Shown here: piece by piece, positions 16,310 through 25,626 of the stretch | How positions within the stretch are numbered: the stretch's first letter is position 1 | Layout of the letters: the number at the start of each line of letters is the position of its first letter | Assembly: GCA_027036015.1 (NCBI GenBank) | Contig: JALVTH010000023.1 | Location: 1-43,786 of the forward strand | DNA length: 43,786 nt | Source: Campylobacteraceae bacterium | GTDB lineage: Bacteria > Campylobacterota > Campylobacteria > Campylobacterales > Sulfurovaceae | Direction of reading: 5' to 3' | Notes under the pieces: generated by a model | What the model was told of the DNA's origin: nothing | Seen by the model: the letters and a program-made list of their open reading frames with translations, nothing else | The model's database searches: none | Program-made: the position numbers and the translations under genes

Positions 16310-17541
16310 TGTAAAGCTTTAATATATTCTTTAAATTTTTCACCTCTTTCTTTATAAGAGCTAAATTGATCCAAGCTTGCTGCAGCTGGAGATAAAAGAG
16401 CGATACTTTCTTTATTATGAATTTTATGAATTTGCTTTATGGCATTTTTTAAGTCTGAGCAAGCTATAAAAGGGATTTGAAACTCTTTTGCTAACGTAAC
16501 TAATTTTTCTTGATTTGAACCTATTGTATAAAGAGTGATATTATATTTTGTAAATTCTTTAAAAAGTGAGGTTAAATCAACACCTTTATCATCTCCACCA
16601 ATAATTAAATGCATTTTTTTCTTACCAAAGCGCTTAATAGCACTAAGCGTTGCATCAAGATTAGTCGCTTTGCTATCGTTAATCCAAATTCTTCCAAATT
16701 TATCAATTATTTCTTCTTGGCGGTGTTTATCAAGCTTGAAAGCATTGATTGCATCGTAATTGATTTCGTCAAACAGCACTTTTGTAGCGGCAAGTGCAAT
16801 AAGAGCATCAAGTAAAAAAGCGCCTTCAAAGTTGATTTTATTCATCTTGATATCAAAAAAATTTGCAATATCTTGCGGTGTTCCATACTCTAGAATAAAT
16901 GCACTACTTTTTGGCAACGGAAGCCCTTTTGGAATCAGAGCAAGTTCACCTTCTTTCATGCGAAGCAAAGGTGAGAGTTTATCTTTGATATAGTTTGGCT
17001 CTCCATTGTGCCATGCAAGATGATCTGGAGTTATGGGTAAAAGTAAATAGATATTTGGGCTTGCTTTTTTTGTATGATGCAAAGTAAAAGAGCTGGTCTC
17101 AAGTATCCAAATAGGAGCGCTTTGATCTAAAGTTGCAAGCGGTGTTCCAATATTGCCTCCGCTAATGGCACCTTTATCTTTTAAAAGATGGGTAAGCATT
17201 TGAGTAGTTGTGGTTTTGCCATTTGTTCCACTAATCCAAATAGAAAAAGGAATTTTTTTGGGCTTTAAAGGTGAAGTGGGGCTTAAAAAAAAGTCATATT
17301 CACTATAAAGATTTGGAGTATTTTGAATTAAAAAGTGATTAGGCTTTAGAGAAGGCGTAGTAATTGCAAAATCAAAATCACTTGGGTTATATTTGCTTGA
17401 AGGATGAATGATGTTGCCATGTTCATCAACTTTGGAATTTTCAACCTGATCATCAAAAAAGATACAATGATTGTTGAAATAGTTTGCTATCGCTCTTGTG
17501 GTTTTGCCATAGCCAAAGAGTGCAAAGTTTTTCTCTTTCAT
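16306..17541 (-). CDS. murD: UDP-N-acetylmuramoylalanine-D-glutamate ligase
   Basis: A 411-residue Mur ligase that adds D-Glu to UDP-MurNAc-L-Ala in cytoplasmic peptidoglycan synthesis. The ATP loop SGTNGKTTTTQM is near residue 108, followed by GGNIGTPL near 134. The metal and substrate region ITPDHLAWHN is near 175, and the INDSKATNLDATLSAI block near 288 is typical of MurD. The C-terminal domain contains IIGGDDKGVDL and the LLSPAAASLDQFSSYKERGEKF signature near 384-405. The protein is slightly short at the N terminus compared with the 450-residue E. coli enzyme, as is usual in this phylum. It begins 4 bases after the mraY stop and overlaps the deacetylase gene. Confidence 0.95.
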   Translation of the reverse strand: MKEKNFALFGYGKTTRAIANYFNNHCIFFDDQVENSKVDEHGNIIHPSSKYNPSDFDFAITTPSLKPNHFLIQNTPNLYSEYDFFLSPTSPLKPKKIPFSIWISGTNGKTTTTQMLTHLLKDKGAISGGNIGTPLATLDQSAPIWILETSSFTLHHTKKASPNIYLLLPITPDHLAWHNGEPNYIKDKLSPLLRMKEGELALIPKGLPLPKSSAFILEYGTPQDIANFFDIKMNKINFEGAFLLDALIALAATKVLFDEINYDAINAFKLDKHRQEEIIDKFGRIWINDSKATNLDATLSAIKRFGKKKMHLIIGGDDKGVDLTSLFKEFTKYNITLYTIGSNQEKLVTLAKEFQIPFIACSDLKNAIKQIHKIHNKESIALLSPAAASLDQFSSYKERGEKFKEYIKALQ

Positions 17542-17545
17542 TTTT

Positions 17546-18604
17546 CTACCTAATTTTAAGAGTAATTAAGGCTAATAAATTTGCAATGATTGCTATCATC
17601 CAAAAGCGAACGATAATTTTATTCTCTGGCCAATTTTTCATCTCAAAATGGTGATGAATTGGTGCCATTAAGAAAATGCGTTTTTTTCTTATTTTATAAC
17701 TTCCAACTTGCAGCATAACTGAGAGTGTTTCTATTACAAAAATAATTCCAATTAAAATGAGCAAAATTTCGCTTTTACCTAAAATTGCCATGTAAGCTAA
17801 AAAGCCTCCAATACTTAAAGAGCCAGTATCGCCCATAAAAACTTCTGCAGGATAGCTATTAAACCATAAAAAGCCAAAAAGTCCGCCACTTAAAGCTGAG
17901 GCAATAATAACGACTTCTCCAACGTCTTTAATATTTGGTAAGAAGAGATAATTTGAAAGCACGGCATTTCCGACAATGTAAACGATGACTCCAAGCGTTG
18001 TTAAAGCAGCAATACTTGGAACGGTTGCTAAACCATCAAGCCCATCGGTTAAATTTACTGCATTGCTGGCTGCTGCCATAACCAAAATCCAAAAAAAGAT
18101 GGCAAGATAGCCCAAATCTATGAGGGGTTTTTTATAAAATGGGACATAAAGTGTGGTTGGAAAAGAGCTTTTTAAGAGAATAAGAGAGGCAATAAATCCT
18201 ATTATAATAATAAGCCCCATTTTCTCTTTTTTACTTAATCCTTCTAAGTTATTGCCACTTAATATTTTGCCAAGATCATCTTTTATGCCAATTGCTCCAA
18301 AACCAAGTAATACCAGCAATCCATCCCAAACATAAATATTAATTAAATCAACGCAAAGTAAAGATGCAATAAAGGTAGAAAAGAGAAAAATGGCTCCACC
18401 CATTGTTGGAGTATTTTTTTTGTTTTCGTGAGCTTTTACCCATTTGTTAATTGGCTGATTTGCCTTTTTTGCTTTAGCCCAAGCAATAAATTTTGGCATA
18501 AGAAACATTGTTAAACAAAAGCTCACAAAAAAGGCAAATCCTGCTCGAAATGTGATATAATGGAATAAGTTAATATCAAAAATTTGATAAAAATAATACA
18601 ACAT
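17546..18604 (-). CDS. mraY: Phospho-N-acetylmuramoyl-pentapeptide transferase
   Basis: A 352-residue, ten-helix membrane enzyme that makes lipid I from UDP-MurNAc-pentapeptide and undecaprenyl phosphate. Landmarks are the [13 protein letters not shown] block near residue 62, [13 protein letters not shown] near 182 with the catalytic Asp residues, [12 protein letters not shown] near 262, and the [14 protein letters not shown] loop near 308. The open frame extends to 18778, but that would add 58 residues unlike the family and overlap gpmI. The ATG at 18604 begins the usual [13 protein letters not shown] terminus and gives the standard length. A TAAAAT -10 box lies in the 82-base gap shared divergently with gpmI. 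Confidence 0.95.
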   Translation of the reverse strand: MLYYFYQIFDINLFHYITFRAGFAFFVSFCLTMFLMPKFIAWAKAKKANQPINKWVKAHENKKNTPTMGGAIFLFSTFIASLLCVDLINIYVWDGLLVLLGFGAIGIKDDLGKILSGNNLEGLSKKEKMGLIIIIGFIASLILLKSSFPTTLYVPFYKKPLIDLGYLAIFFWILVMAAASNAVNLTDGLDGLATVPSIAALTTLGVIVYIVGNAVLSNYLFLPNIKDVGEVVIIASALSGGLFGFLWFNSYPAEVFMGDTGSLSIGGFLAYMAILGKSEILLILIGIIFVIETLSVMLQVGSYKIRKKRIFLMAPIHHHFEMKNWPENKIIVRFWMIAIIANLLALITLKIR

Positions 18605-18686
18605 TGCCAAACTTTCAACTTTTTGATGGTATTTTACAAAAAAAAATTTTAAATGAAGTGCTAAAATAACAAAAGGAAAGAAAATA

Positions 18687-20180
18687 ATGGCTAAAAAAAC
18701 GATTTTAATAATTACAGATGGGATTGGATATAAAGAGAAAAGCAAAGCAAATGCATTTGAAGCTGCAAATACGCCCACATATGATTATTTTTTTAAAACT
18801 TATCCTTGGACTCTTATTAAAACATATGGTTTAAGTGTTGGTTTGCCAGAGGGGCAAATGGGAAATAGCGAAGTTGGTCATATGACGCTTGGAAGTGGTA
18901 GGGTGCTCTATCAAGATTTAGTAAAAATTACTTTAGCTTTTAAGGATGGTTCTTTAGAGAAAAATCCAAAACTTCTTAATCTTTTTGAAAAATCAAACGA
19001 TATTCACATTATTGGGCTTATGAGTGATGGTGGAGTGCATTCGCATATTGACCACATAATTGGGCTTGCGCAAATTGCAAAAAAACATAATAAAAAAGTT
19101 TGGTTGCATCTCTTAACCGATGGGCGTGATGTTTCACCAACAAGTGCACCAAAATATTTAGAACAAATAGAAGCAATTTGTGATGAAAATATTAAAATAG
19201 CTACCATTGCTGGACGCTATTATACAATGGATAGAGATAAAAGATGGGAGAGAGTCAAAAAAGGGTATGACGCTATTGTTTTTGCAAAACCAAAAACAAC
19301 TTTGAGCCCAAAAGAGTATATTTTACAAAGTTATGAAAAAGAAATTACCGATGAGTTCATTGAACCCGTAGCATTTGCGGGATATGAAGGATTAAAAGAG
19401 AATGATGGAGTTATTATTGCAAACTTTAGAAGCGATAGAGTAAGAGAAATAAGTGCTGCACTTGGACTTGAAGATTTTCAAGAGTTTGAGCGAAAAGATG
19501 TTAAGGTTAATTTACTTACAATGACGCAGTATGACGAAACTTATCCGTTTCCTGTGCTTTTTGAAAAGGAAATTCCTAAAAATACATTGGCTGAAGTGAT
19601 TTCTAGAGCTGGGCTTAGACAATTTCATACAGCAGAGACTGAAAAGTATGCTCATGTTACTTTCTTTTTTAATGGTGGTATAGAAGAGCCTTTTGAGAAT
19701 GAAGCAAGAGTATTAATTCCAAGCCCAAAAGTTGCAACATATGATTTAAAGCCAGAGATGAGTGCACCAGAAGTTGGTGAGGCTGTTCGAAAGGCAATGG
19801 ATGATGAGTATGATTTTATTGTTGTAAATTTTGCAAATGGTGATATGGTGGGGCATACTGGTAATTTTGAAGCCGCTATTAAAGCTGTTGAAGCTGTGGA
19901 TAAAGAAATAGGCCTTATTTATCAAAAAGCAAAAGAAAAAGGATATAATATTGTTTTAACTTCTGATCATGGTAATTGCGAAGAGATGGTCGATAGTAAT
20001 GGAAATGTTTTAACAAACCATACTGTGGGTGAAGTATGGGCTTTTGTAATTTCACCAAAGGTAAAAAAACTTAAAAATGGTGGAGGTCTTAATAATATTG
20101 CTCCAACCATTTTAGAACTTATGGAACTTAAAAAGCCTAAAGAGATGGATGAGAGTTTAATAGAAGAAGCTAATAGTTAA
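18687..20180 (+). CDS. gpmI: 2,3-bisphosphoglycerate-independent phosphoglycerate mutase
   Basis: A 497-residue manganese-dependent enzyme of glycolysis and gluconeogenesis, interconverting 3- and 2-phosphoglycerate. The alkaline-phosphatase fold is visible in ITDGIGY (metal Asp at residue 11), [17 protein letters not shown] with the phospho-acceptor Ser at residue 61, HSHIDHI near 114, [14 protein letters not shown] near 177, FRSDRVREI near 248, NGDMVGHTG near 388 and SDHGNCEEM near 427. The start ATG has an AAAGGAAAG ribosome site. It heads a long rightward run; fabG follows after 13 bases. Cytoplasmic, normal length. Confidence 0.97.
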   Translation: MAKKTILIITDGIGYKEKSKANAFEAANTPTYDYFFKTYPWTLIKTYGLSVGLPEGQMGNSEVGHMTLGSGRVLYQDLVKITLAFKDGSLEKNPKLLNLFEKSNDIHIIGLMSDGGVHSHIDHIIGLAQIAKKHNKKVWLHLLTDGRDVSPTSAPKYLEQIEAICDENIKIATIAGRYYTMDRDKRWERVKKGYDAIVFAKPKTTLSPKEYILQSYEKEITDEFIEPVAFAGYEGLKENDGVIIANFRSDRVREISAALGLEDFQEFERKDVKVNLLTMTQYDETYPFPVLFEKEIPKNTLAEVISRAGLRQFHTAETEKYAHVTFFFNGGIEEPFENEARVLIPSPKVATYDLKPEMSAPEVGEAVRKAMDDEYDFIVVNFANGDMVGHTGNFEAAIKAVEAVDKEIGLIYQKAKEKGYNIVLTSDHGNCEEMVDSNGNVLTNHTVGEVWAFVISPKVKKLKNGGGLNNIAPTILELMELKKPKEMDESLIEEANS

Positions 20181-20193
20181 AAAGGGAGAAAAG

Positions 20194-20937
20194 ATGAAAT
20201 TTAGTGGAAAAAATGTTTTAGTAACTGGAGCAAGCAGAGGAATTGGGGCTGAGATTGCAAAGGTGCTTGGCTCATATGGCTTGAAAGTATGGATTAATTT
20301 TAGAAGTAATGAAGCAAAAGCGCTTGAAGTAAAAGAAGCAATTGTAAAAAAAGGAGGCGAGGCTGAGGTTATTGGCTTTGATGTAAGCAATGAGGAAGCT
20401 TTTGTTAATGCAATAAAAGATATTGTTAAGATAGATGGAGAGTTAAGCTATTTGGTTAATAATGCTGGTATTACTAAAGATAAGCTTGCTATGCGTATGA
20501 AAGTTGAAGATTTTATGGAAGTTATTGAAGCAAATTTAAAATCAGCTTTTATCGGGTGTCGTGAAGCGCTCAAAGTTATGGGCAAAAAGCGTTTTGGAAG
20601 CGTTGTAAATGTTGCTAGCATTGTAGGTGAAACAGGTAATGCAGGTCAGACAAACTACTCTGCAAGTAAAGGTGGGCTTATTGCAATGACAAAATCTTTT
20701 GCCAAAGAGGCAGCCCCAAGAGGCATTCGTTTTAATAGTATTACACCAGGATTTATTGCTACAGATATGACAGAAATTTTAAGCGAAGAGGTAAAAGAAA
20801 ACTTTATTAAAAATATTCCACTTGGGCGCTTTGGTGAAGCAAAAGAGGTAGCAGATGCCGTAGCCTTTTTACTTAGTGATCATGCCAGTTACATTACGGG
20901 AGAGACGCTTAAAGTTAATGGCGGAATGTATATGTAA
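20194..20937 (+). CDS. fabG: 3-oxoacyl-ACP reductase
   Basis: A 247-residue short-chain dehydrogenase that reduces 3-oxoacyl-ACP with NADPH in fatty acid elongation. The cofactor loop TGASRGIGAEIA is at about residues 10-21 and NNAGIT at about 89-94. The catalytic Ser is in VNVASIVGE near 139, with YSASKGG (Tyr and Lys) near 152-158 and ITPGFIATDMT near 184. It ends with the usual NGGMYM. It precedes the response regulator by 9 bases and lies upstream of acpP, fabF and accA, so the run is a fatty-acid synthesis cluster interrupted by two signalling genes. Confidence 0.96.
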   Translation: MKFSGKNVLVTGASRGIGAEIAKVLGSYGLKVWINFRSNEAKALEVKEAIVKKGGEAEVIGFDVSNEEAFVNAIKDIVKIDGELSYLVNNAGITKDKLAMRMKVEDFMEVIEANLKSAFIGCREALKVMGKKRFGSVVNVASIVGETGNAGQTNYSASKGGLIAMTKSFAKEAAPRGIRFNSITPGFIATDMTEILSEEVKENFIKNIPLGRFGEAKEVADAVAFLLSDHASYITGETLKVNGGMYM

Positions 20938-20946
20938 AGGTAGGAG

Positions 20947-21603
20947 TTGGCTAAAATTTTATTACTTGAAGACGATCGATTATTTAGCCAAAGTTTGAGT
21001 GATTTTTTAGAAGAAGAGGGTTTTGAAGTGGTGTGCGCTTATGATCCTTTAAGTGCATACGAAATAGCTTATAATCAGAATTTTGATTTATATCTTTTTG
21101 ACATTAATTTACCTTTTGAAAATGGACTTATTGCATTAGAGCAGTTAAGAAAAGCAGATGATTTTACTCCTGCAATTTTTATTACTTCAAGAGAGGATCA
21201 AGAATCACTTTATAAAGGTTTTTTAGTTGGAGCTGATGATTATTTAAAAAAGCCTTTTGATTTAGAAGAGTTGCTTTTAAGAATGAAAGCGCTTTTAAAG
21301 CGCCATGAAAAAAGAGAAAAAGTAGTGCTTAAAGAGTTTGTTTTAGATAAAAGTAGAAAAGATCTCTTTTTTAAAGATAAACCTTTAAATCTTAGTTTAA
21401 AACTTTATAAATTGCTTGAACTTTTAATCAATAAAGCTCCAAATGCAGTAAGTTATGGCGAAATTTATGAAACGCTTTGGCCAGAAGAAGAACCAAATAA
21501 CGCGGCAATGAGAGTATATATTACGAAATTAAAAAAATATTTTCCAAAAGCTATTAAAACAATAAGAAATTATGGTTATAGTTTTGATAAAAGTTTAGTA
21601 TAA
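20947..21603 (+). CDS. OmpR-family response regulator
   Basis: A 218-residue two-component response regulator. The receiver domain has the acidic pair EDD (residues 8-10), phospho-acceptor Asp52 in LFDINLP, the Thr/Ser in ITSRE near 79, and Lys in DDYLKKPFD near 101. The C-terminal winged helix (about 125-218) ends with NYGYSF. The start is TTG at 20947, required to keep the conserved AKILLLEDD; an AAAGG ribosome site lies just upstream. Its partner kinase gene, 12 bases downstream, is broken by a stop codon. It may respond to another kinase or work unphosphorylated. A similar pair is at 36997-38830. The target genes are unknown; position suggests but does not show a link with lipid synthesis. 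Confidence 0.9.
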   Translation: MAKILLLEDDRLFSQSLSDFLEEEGFEVVCAYDPLSAYEIAYNQNFDLYLFDINLPFENGLIALEQLRKADDFTPAIFITSREDQESLYKGFLVGADDYLKKPFDLEELLLRMKALLKRHEKREKVVLKEFVLDKSRKDLFFKDKPLNLSLKLYKLLELLINKAPNAVSYGEIYETLWPEEEPNNAAMRVYITKLKKYFPKAIKTIRNYGYSFDKSLV

Positions 21604-21615
21604 AAGTATGTTTTG

Positions 21616-22437
21616 ATGAGAGTTTTTGCAATAGTTCTTTTTTTAGTTACGATTTTTTTACTCTTTTTACTTCATTTTCTTTTATTCAAAGAGGGATTAA
21701 GTTACCAAAGGGCATTTTTTTTCGTTTTTTTTGCCGCACTCTTTATTGCTTATATATTTGTAACACTTTTAATTGAACCACTTAGTAAGCAAAATGAACG
21801 ATTAAAGCATTTAGTAAGAGAAAATTTGCATGAGATTAATTTGCCAATTGCAACGATTGAAGTAAATACAAAACTTTTGTTAAAAGGTGCTAACGAAAAA
21901 GAGAAAAAAAGGATAGAGCGAATTCAACAAGCACTTTTGCGCTTAAAAAGGCAATATGAACTTTTAGCTTACGAAATAAAAAAAGAATATAGCGAAGTTA
22001 AAAAAGAGCGCTTTAATATTAAAGAAGTTATTAAAGAGCGAGTTAAATTTTTTGAGGAGTATGGACATAAGAGGTTTAAGTTAGATATAGAAGAAAAAGA
22101 ACTTTTTTTAGATAAGATTGGATTAGAACAAGTTTTGGATAATTTAATTGAAATTGCCATATAATATTCTCCAACAAACACTCCTATTACAATTAGTTTT
22201 AAAAAGAATAAATTAAGTATCGAAGATAAGGGCAAAGGGATTGAAGAAGAAGCCCTCGTTCAAGTTTTTAATCGCTATTTTCAAGAAGATAGTAGTTTTA
22301 AAGGGGAGGGAATTGGGCTTTTTATCGTAAAAAGATATTGCGATAGGGAGGGAATAGATTTAAAAATTTATACCCAAAAGGGGCAGGGAACGAAAATTGA
22401 GTTGCTTTTTTCGAATTTACATTTTACAAAAGCTTAA
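21616..22437 (+). pseudogene. Sensor histidine kinase split by an in-frame TAA
   Basis: The reading frame gives a 273-codon kinase with two N-terminal transmembrane helices (about 1-22 and 30-52), a short H-box (ENLHEINLPIATIE, His near residue 74), and a dimerisation helix. The N-box LDNLIEIAI is then cut by TAA at 22162-22164. The same frame continues for 90 codons: YSPTNTP, the D-box IEDKGKGIEEEA, an F-box and GEGIGLFIVKRY (G-box), ending at TAA 22435-22437. In relatives the residue at the stop is usually Lys (AIKYS), so one A-to-T change (AAA to TAA) explains it. The upstream part alone (182 residues) would lack ATP-binding boxes. The rest is undamaged, so the event is recent, a sequencing error, or read through. 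Confidence 0.85.
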
Positions 22438-22483
22438 GAGGATTTTTTATACAATTTTATAGCTTTTTTTAACGAATTTTGGC

Positions 22484-22489
22484 TATACT
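22484..22489 (+). promoter_or_regulatory. -10 box of acpP
   Basis: TATACT, preceded by a T-rich stretch and TTTTGGC, lies 28 bases before the acpP ATG. An AAGGAG ribosome site follows at 22505-22510. Confidence 0.5.
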
Positions 22490-22516
22490 TATGGCATATT
22501 TAATAAGGAGTAGTAC

Positions 22517-22750
22517 ATGGCAGTTTTAGATGAAGTTAAAGAAGTTGTAGCAGAGCAACTTGGAGTAAATATTGATGAAATTAAAGAAGACTCTAAGTTT
22601 GCAGAAGATTTGGGTGCAGATAGCTTAGATGTAGTTGAGCTTGTAATGGCACTTGAAGAAAAGTTTGACATTGAAATTCCAGACGAAGAGGCAGAAAAAA
22701 TCCAAACAGTTGGAGATGCTGTAAAATTTATTGAAGAGAAAAAAGCTTAA
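22517..22750 (+). CDS. acpP: Acyl carrier protein
   Basis: A 77-residue acidic four-helix carrier that holds growing acyl chains on 4'-phosphopantetheine. The attachment Ser is in [10 protein letters not shown] near residue 37, and the [14 protein letters not shown] segment before it is standard. The AAGGAG ribosome site is strong and a promoter of its own is likely, matching the high expression expected. Two hairpins follow before fabF. Confidence 0.98.
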   Translation: MAVLDEVKEVVAEQLGVNIDEIKEDSKFAEDLGADSLDVVELVMALEEKFDIEIPDEEAEKIQTVGDAVKFIEEKKA

Positions 22751-22753
22751 TTT

Positions 22754-22805
22754 TCCCCTTTTTATGGGGATAAGATAAGAGGGCTTGATTGAGCCTTGTT
22801 ATCTT
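22754..22805 (+). repeat. Two tandem hairpins between acpP and fabF
   Basis: TCCCC/GGGGA (22754-22770) is followed at once by a longer imperfect stem, AAGATAA/TTATCTT with an inner AGG(G)CT/AGCCT (22772-22805). There is no T-run after the second. Such stems between acpP and fabF could protect the acpP mRNA or reduce read-through, giving more carrier protein than synthase. Confidence 0.5.
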
Positions 22806-22827
22806 AGCAAATTTATGAGGAGTAGGC

Positions 22828-24051
22828 GTGAGAAGAATAGTAATTACTGGCCTTGGAATGATAAATAGTGTTGGGCACGATAAAGAGAGTTCATTTGATG
22901 CAATTTGCAAGGGTGAATGCGGTATTGATACGATTACGCTATTTGATGCAAGTACTTATCCCGTTCAAATTGCTGCAGAAGTAAAAGATTTTGATCCAAC
23001 TCTTGTAATGCCTGCAAAAGAGGTAAAAAAAGCAGATCGATTTATTCAATTAGGGCTTAAAGCTGCAAAAGAAGCAATGGAAGATGCGGCAATTGATGAA
23101 AATATAGATAAAGAGCGCTTTGGAGTGAGTTGCGCTTCTGGTATTGGAGGGCTTCCTGCAATTGAGAAAAACTCAGTAATTTGTGAAACGAGAGGTCCAA
23201 GAAGAATTTCTCCTTTTTTTATTCCTTCTGCTCTTGCAAACATGCTTGGAGGATTTATTTCTATTTATCATGGATTAAAGGGACCAAATTTAGGTTCGGT
23301 TACGGCTTGTGCGGCTGGAACACATGCAATTTGCGAAGCAGCAAAAACGATTTTAGTTGGTGGAGCTGATAGAATGCTTGTTGTGGGAGCAGAGGCTGCT
23401 ATTTGTCCAGTTGGCATTGGTGGCTTTGCTTCGATGAAGGCACTTTCAACAAGAAATGACGATCCAAAACATGCTTCACGCCCTTTTGATGCCAATAGAG
23501 ATGGTTTTGTTATGGGTGAAGGTGCTGGAGCGTTGGTATTAGAAGAGCTTGAAAGTGCAAAAAAAAGAGGAGCTAAAATTTATGCAGAATTGGTTGGATT
23601 TGGTGAAAGTGCTGATGCAAACCACATTACTACTCCAACGATGGATGGACCACTTCGTGCAATGAAAGCTGCTTGGGAGATGGCAGGTAAAATTAAAATT
23701 GATTATGTAAATGCGCATGGAACGTCTACTCCAATTAATGATAAAAATGAAACAGCAGCTCTAAAAGCGCTTTTTGATGGAAAAGAAAATTGTCCGCCAG
23801 TTAGTTCGACAAAAGGGCAAATTGGCCACTGCTTAGGTGCGGCAGGTTCTATTGAAGCAGTCATTAGTCTTATGGCACTTGAGAAAGGGATAATTCCTCC
23901 AACCATTAATTACGAAACGCCAGATAGTGAATGCGATTTGGATTATGTAGTTGAAGGTGCAAGAGAAGCTAATTTAGAAGCCGTTATGAGTAACTCATTT
24001 GGTTTTGGTGGAACAAATGGAGTTGTGATTTTTAAAAAATTTCAAGGCTAA
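22828..24051 (+). CDS. fabF: 3-oxoacyl-ACP synthase II
   Basis: A 407-residue condensing enzyme that extends acyl-ACP with malonyl-ACP. The catalytic triad is visible: Cys in SVTACAAGTHAI (about residue 163), His in NAHGTSTP (about 299) and His in KGQIGHCLGAAGS (about 336). The FGFGGTN loop near the C terminus is complete. The start is GTG at 22828, with GAGGAG five bases before it, and begins the usual MRRIVITGLG. It is 3 bases upstream of accA, and the two are probably one transcript with acpP. Confidence 0.97.
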   Translation: MRRIVITGLGMINSVGHDKESSFDAICKGECGIDTITLFDASTYPVQIAAEVKDFDPTLVMPAKEVKKADRFIQLGLKAAKEAMEDAAIDENIDKERFGVSCASGIGGLPAIEKNSVICETRGPRRISPFFIPSALANMLGGFISIYHGLKGPNLGSVTACAAGTHAICEAAKTILVGGADRMLVVGAEAAICPVGIGGFASMKALSTRNDDPKHASRPFDANRDGFVMGEGAGALVLEELESAKKRGAKIYAELVGFGESADANHITTPTMDGPLRAMKAAWEMAGKIKIDYVNAHGTSTPINDKNETAALKALFDGKENCPPVSSTKGQIGHCLGAAGSIEAVISLMALEKGIIPPTINYETPDSECDLDYVVEGAREANLEAVMSNSFGFGGTNGVVIFKKFQG

Positions 24052-24054
24052 AAG

Positions 24055-24990
24055 ATGGCGAGTTATTTAGACTTTGAAAAGTCTATCGAAGAGTTGCAAA
24101 GTGCATTAGAAGCTGCTAAAGTTAGAGGTGACGAAGCAGCAGTTGAGATTTTGCAAAAAGATTTAGAAAAAGAGGTTAATAAAGTTTTTAAAAACTTAGA
24201 TGATTATCAAAAATTGCAACTTGCCCGTCATCCAAACCGCCCATATGCACTTGATTACATTAGGCTTATTCTAAAAGATAAAGAAGAGATTCATGGCGAT
24301 AGATGTTTTCGGGACGATCCAGCAATAATTTGTTATTTTGGTTGGATTGGAAATCAAAAAACTTTAGTCGTTGGTGAGCAAAAGGGGCGTGGAACAAAGC
24401 ATAAATTAAGACGAAATTTTGGAATGCCTCATCCTGAAGGTTATCGTAAGGCTCTTCGTGCTATAAAATTAGCTGAAAAGTTTGATATTCCAGTTTTAAT
24501 GCTCATTGATACTCCTGGCGCATATCCTGGAATTGGAGCAGAAGAGAGAGGCCAAAGCGAGGCAATTGCAAGAAATTTATTTGAATTATCAGCAATAAAG
24601 GTTCCTTTGATTTCGATTGTTATTGGAGAAGGTGGAAGTGGGGGAGCTTTGGCAATTGGAGTAGCTGATAAATTGGCAATGATGCGCTATTCTGTTTTTA
24701 GTGTTATATCGCCTGAAGGGTGTAGTGCAATTTTATGGAATGACTCAAGTAAAGTTGAACAAGCTACAAAGGCCCTAAAAATTACTCCAGATGAGTTAAA
24801 AAAACACAATCTCATAGACGATATTATTGATGAGCCTTTAATTGGTGCACATCGTGATAAAGAAGCAGCAGCCAAAGCAATTAAGGATTACTTTTTAAAA
24901 AACGTCAAAGAGCTTTTAGCTTTATCTAAAGATGAATTGGTGCAAAGACGCTACGAAAAATTAATCTCTATTGGTTCCTTTGATGAGTAA
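24055..24990 (+). CDS. accA: Acetyl-CoA carboxylase carboxyltransferase alpha subunit
   Basis: A 311-residue subunit that, with AccD, transfers the carboxyl group from biotin to acetyl-CoA to give malonyl-CoA. The N-terminal helical part ([11 protein letters not shown]) is typical. The crotonase-like core shows the [12 protein letters not shown] block near residue 60, [17 protein letters not shown] near 152, and the oxyanion-hole [12 protein letters not shown] near 192. It is 3 bases from fabF and followed 9 bases later by coaX. AccD is not in the window. Confidence 0.97.
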   Translation: MASYLDFEKSIEELQSALEAAKVRGDEAAVEILQKDLEKEVNKVFKNLDDYQKLQLARHPNRPYALDYIRLILKDKEEIHGDRCFRDDPAIICYFGWIGNQKTLVVGEQKGRGTKHKLRRNFGMPHPEGYRKALRAIKLAEKFDIPVLMLIDTPGAYPGIGAEERGQSEAIARNLFELSAIKVPLISIVIGEGGSGGALAIGVADKLAMMRYSVFSVISPEGCSAILWNDSSKVEQATKALKITPDELKKHNLIDDIIDEPLIGAHRDKEAAAKAIKDYFLKNVKELLALSKDELVQRRYEKLISIGSFDE

Positions 24991-24999
24991 GGACTCTCT

Positions 25000-25626
25000 T
25001 TGCTCCTGGTCGATATTGGCAATACTCACGCACATATTTTTGATGGTAAAAAAATATTGCATTGTAAAATAGAAGAATTTCAAAAAGAGTATTGGAATAA
25101 AAAACTTTTTTTTATTAGTGTAAATCCTTTTTTACAAAAAAGCCCTCAATGGATTGATTTAGGCTCTTGTGCTTATTTGGAAGGAGCCTATGAAACAATG
25201 GGAATAGATAGAAAAGTTTTAGCTTTGAGTAAAGAAAATGCTCTTTTAGTAGATGCTGGAAGTGCTATTACTATCGATTTGGTTAAAAATGGCAAATGGC
25301 AAGGTGGTACAATAATGCCTGGAATTTGGAAATGTAAAGAGGCTTTAGAAGAGATTTCGCCAAAATTGAAATTAAAAAAATTAGAGGCAATTAATCTTGA
25401 CTCCTTGCCAAAAAAATCTACGAAAGAGGCTTTAAGCTTTGGTATAATTGCACCTTTAGTCGAGATTATTAAAAAGTTTTCAAAAGATGTTCCTCTTTTT
25501 TTCACGGGTGGGGATGGAGCATTTTTATCGCAATTTTTTGAAAATGCTACTTATGAAGAGGGATTAATTTTTGAAGGAATGAAAAAGTTAAAGGAGAGAT
25601 TTGATGCTAACGATTGCTCTGCCTAA
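25000..25626 (+). CDS. coaX: Type III pantothenate kinase
   Basis: A 208-residue ASKHA-fold kinase catalysing the first step of CoA synthesis. The N-terminal phosphate loop DIGNTHAHIFDGKK is at residues 5-18, VDAGSAITIDL near 86 holds the catalytic Asp, GTIMPGIW near 103 is the pantothenate site, and FTGGDGAFL near 168 is the adenosine site. The start is TTG at 25000 with a TAAGGA site six bases before. The gene is a little shorter than the usual 220-260 residues, as in Campylobacter. Its 3' end overlaps hisG by 23 bases. With coaD (6771) the window has two CoA-pathway genes in separate places. Confidence 0.93.
   Translation: MLLVDIGNTHAHIFDGKKILHCKIEEFQKEYWNKKLFFISVNPFLQKSPQWIDLGSCAYLEGAYETMGIDRKVLALSKENALLVDAGSAITIDLVKNGKWQGGTIMPGIWKCKEALEEISPKLKLKKLEAINLDSLPKKSTKEALSFGIIAPLVEIIKKFSKDVPLFFTGGDGAFLSQFFENATYEEGLIFEGMKKLKERFDANDCSA

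Noticed and set aside
18605-18778. 58-residue N-terminal extension of MraY
   Set aside because: It would overlap gpmI and its promoter and is unlike the family; ATG 18604 gives the standard length.
22162-22164. Frameshift as the cause of the broken kinase
   Set aside because: Homology continues in the same frame on both sides of the stop, so a substitution, not an insertion or deletion, explains it.
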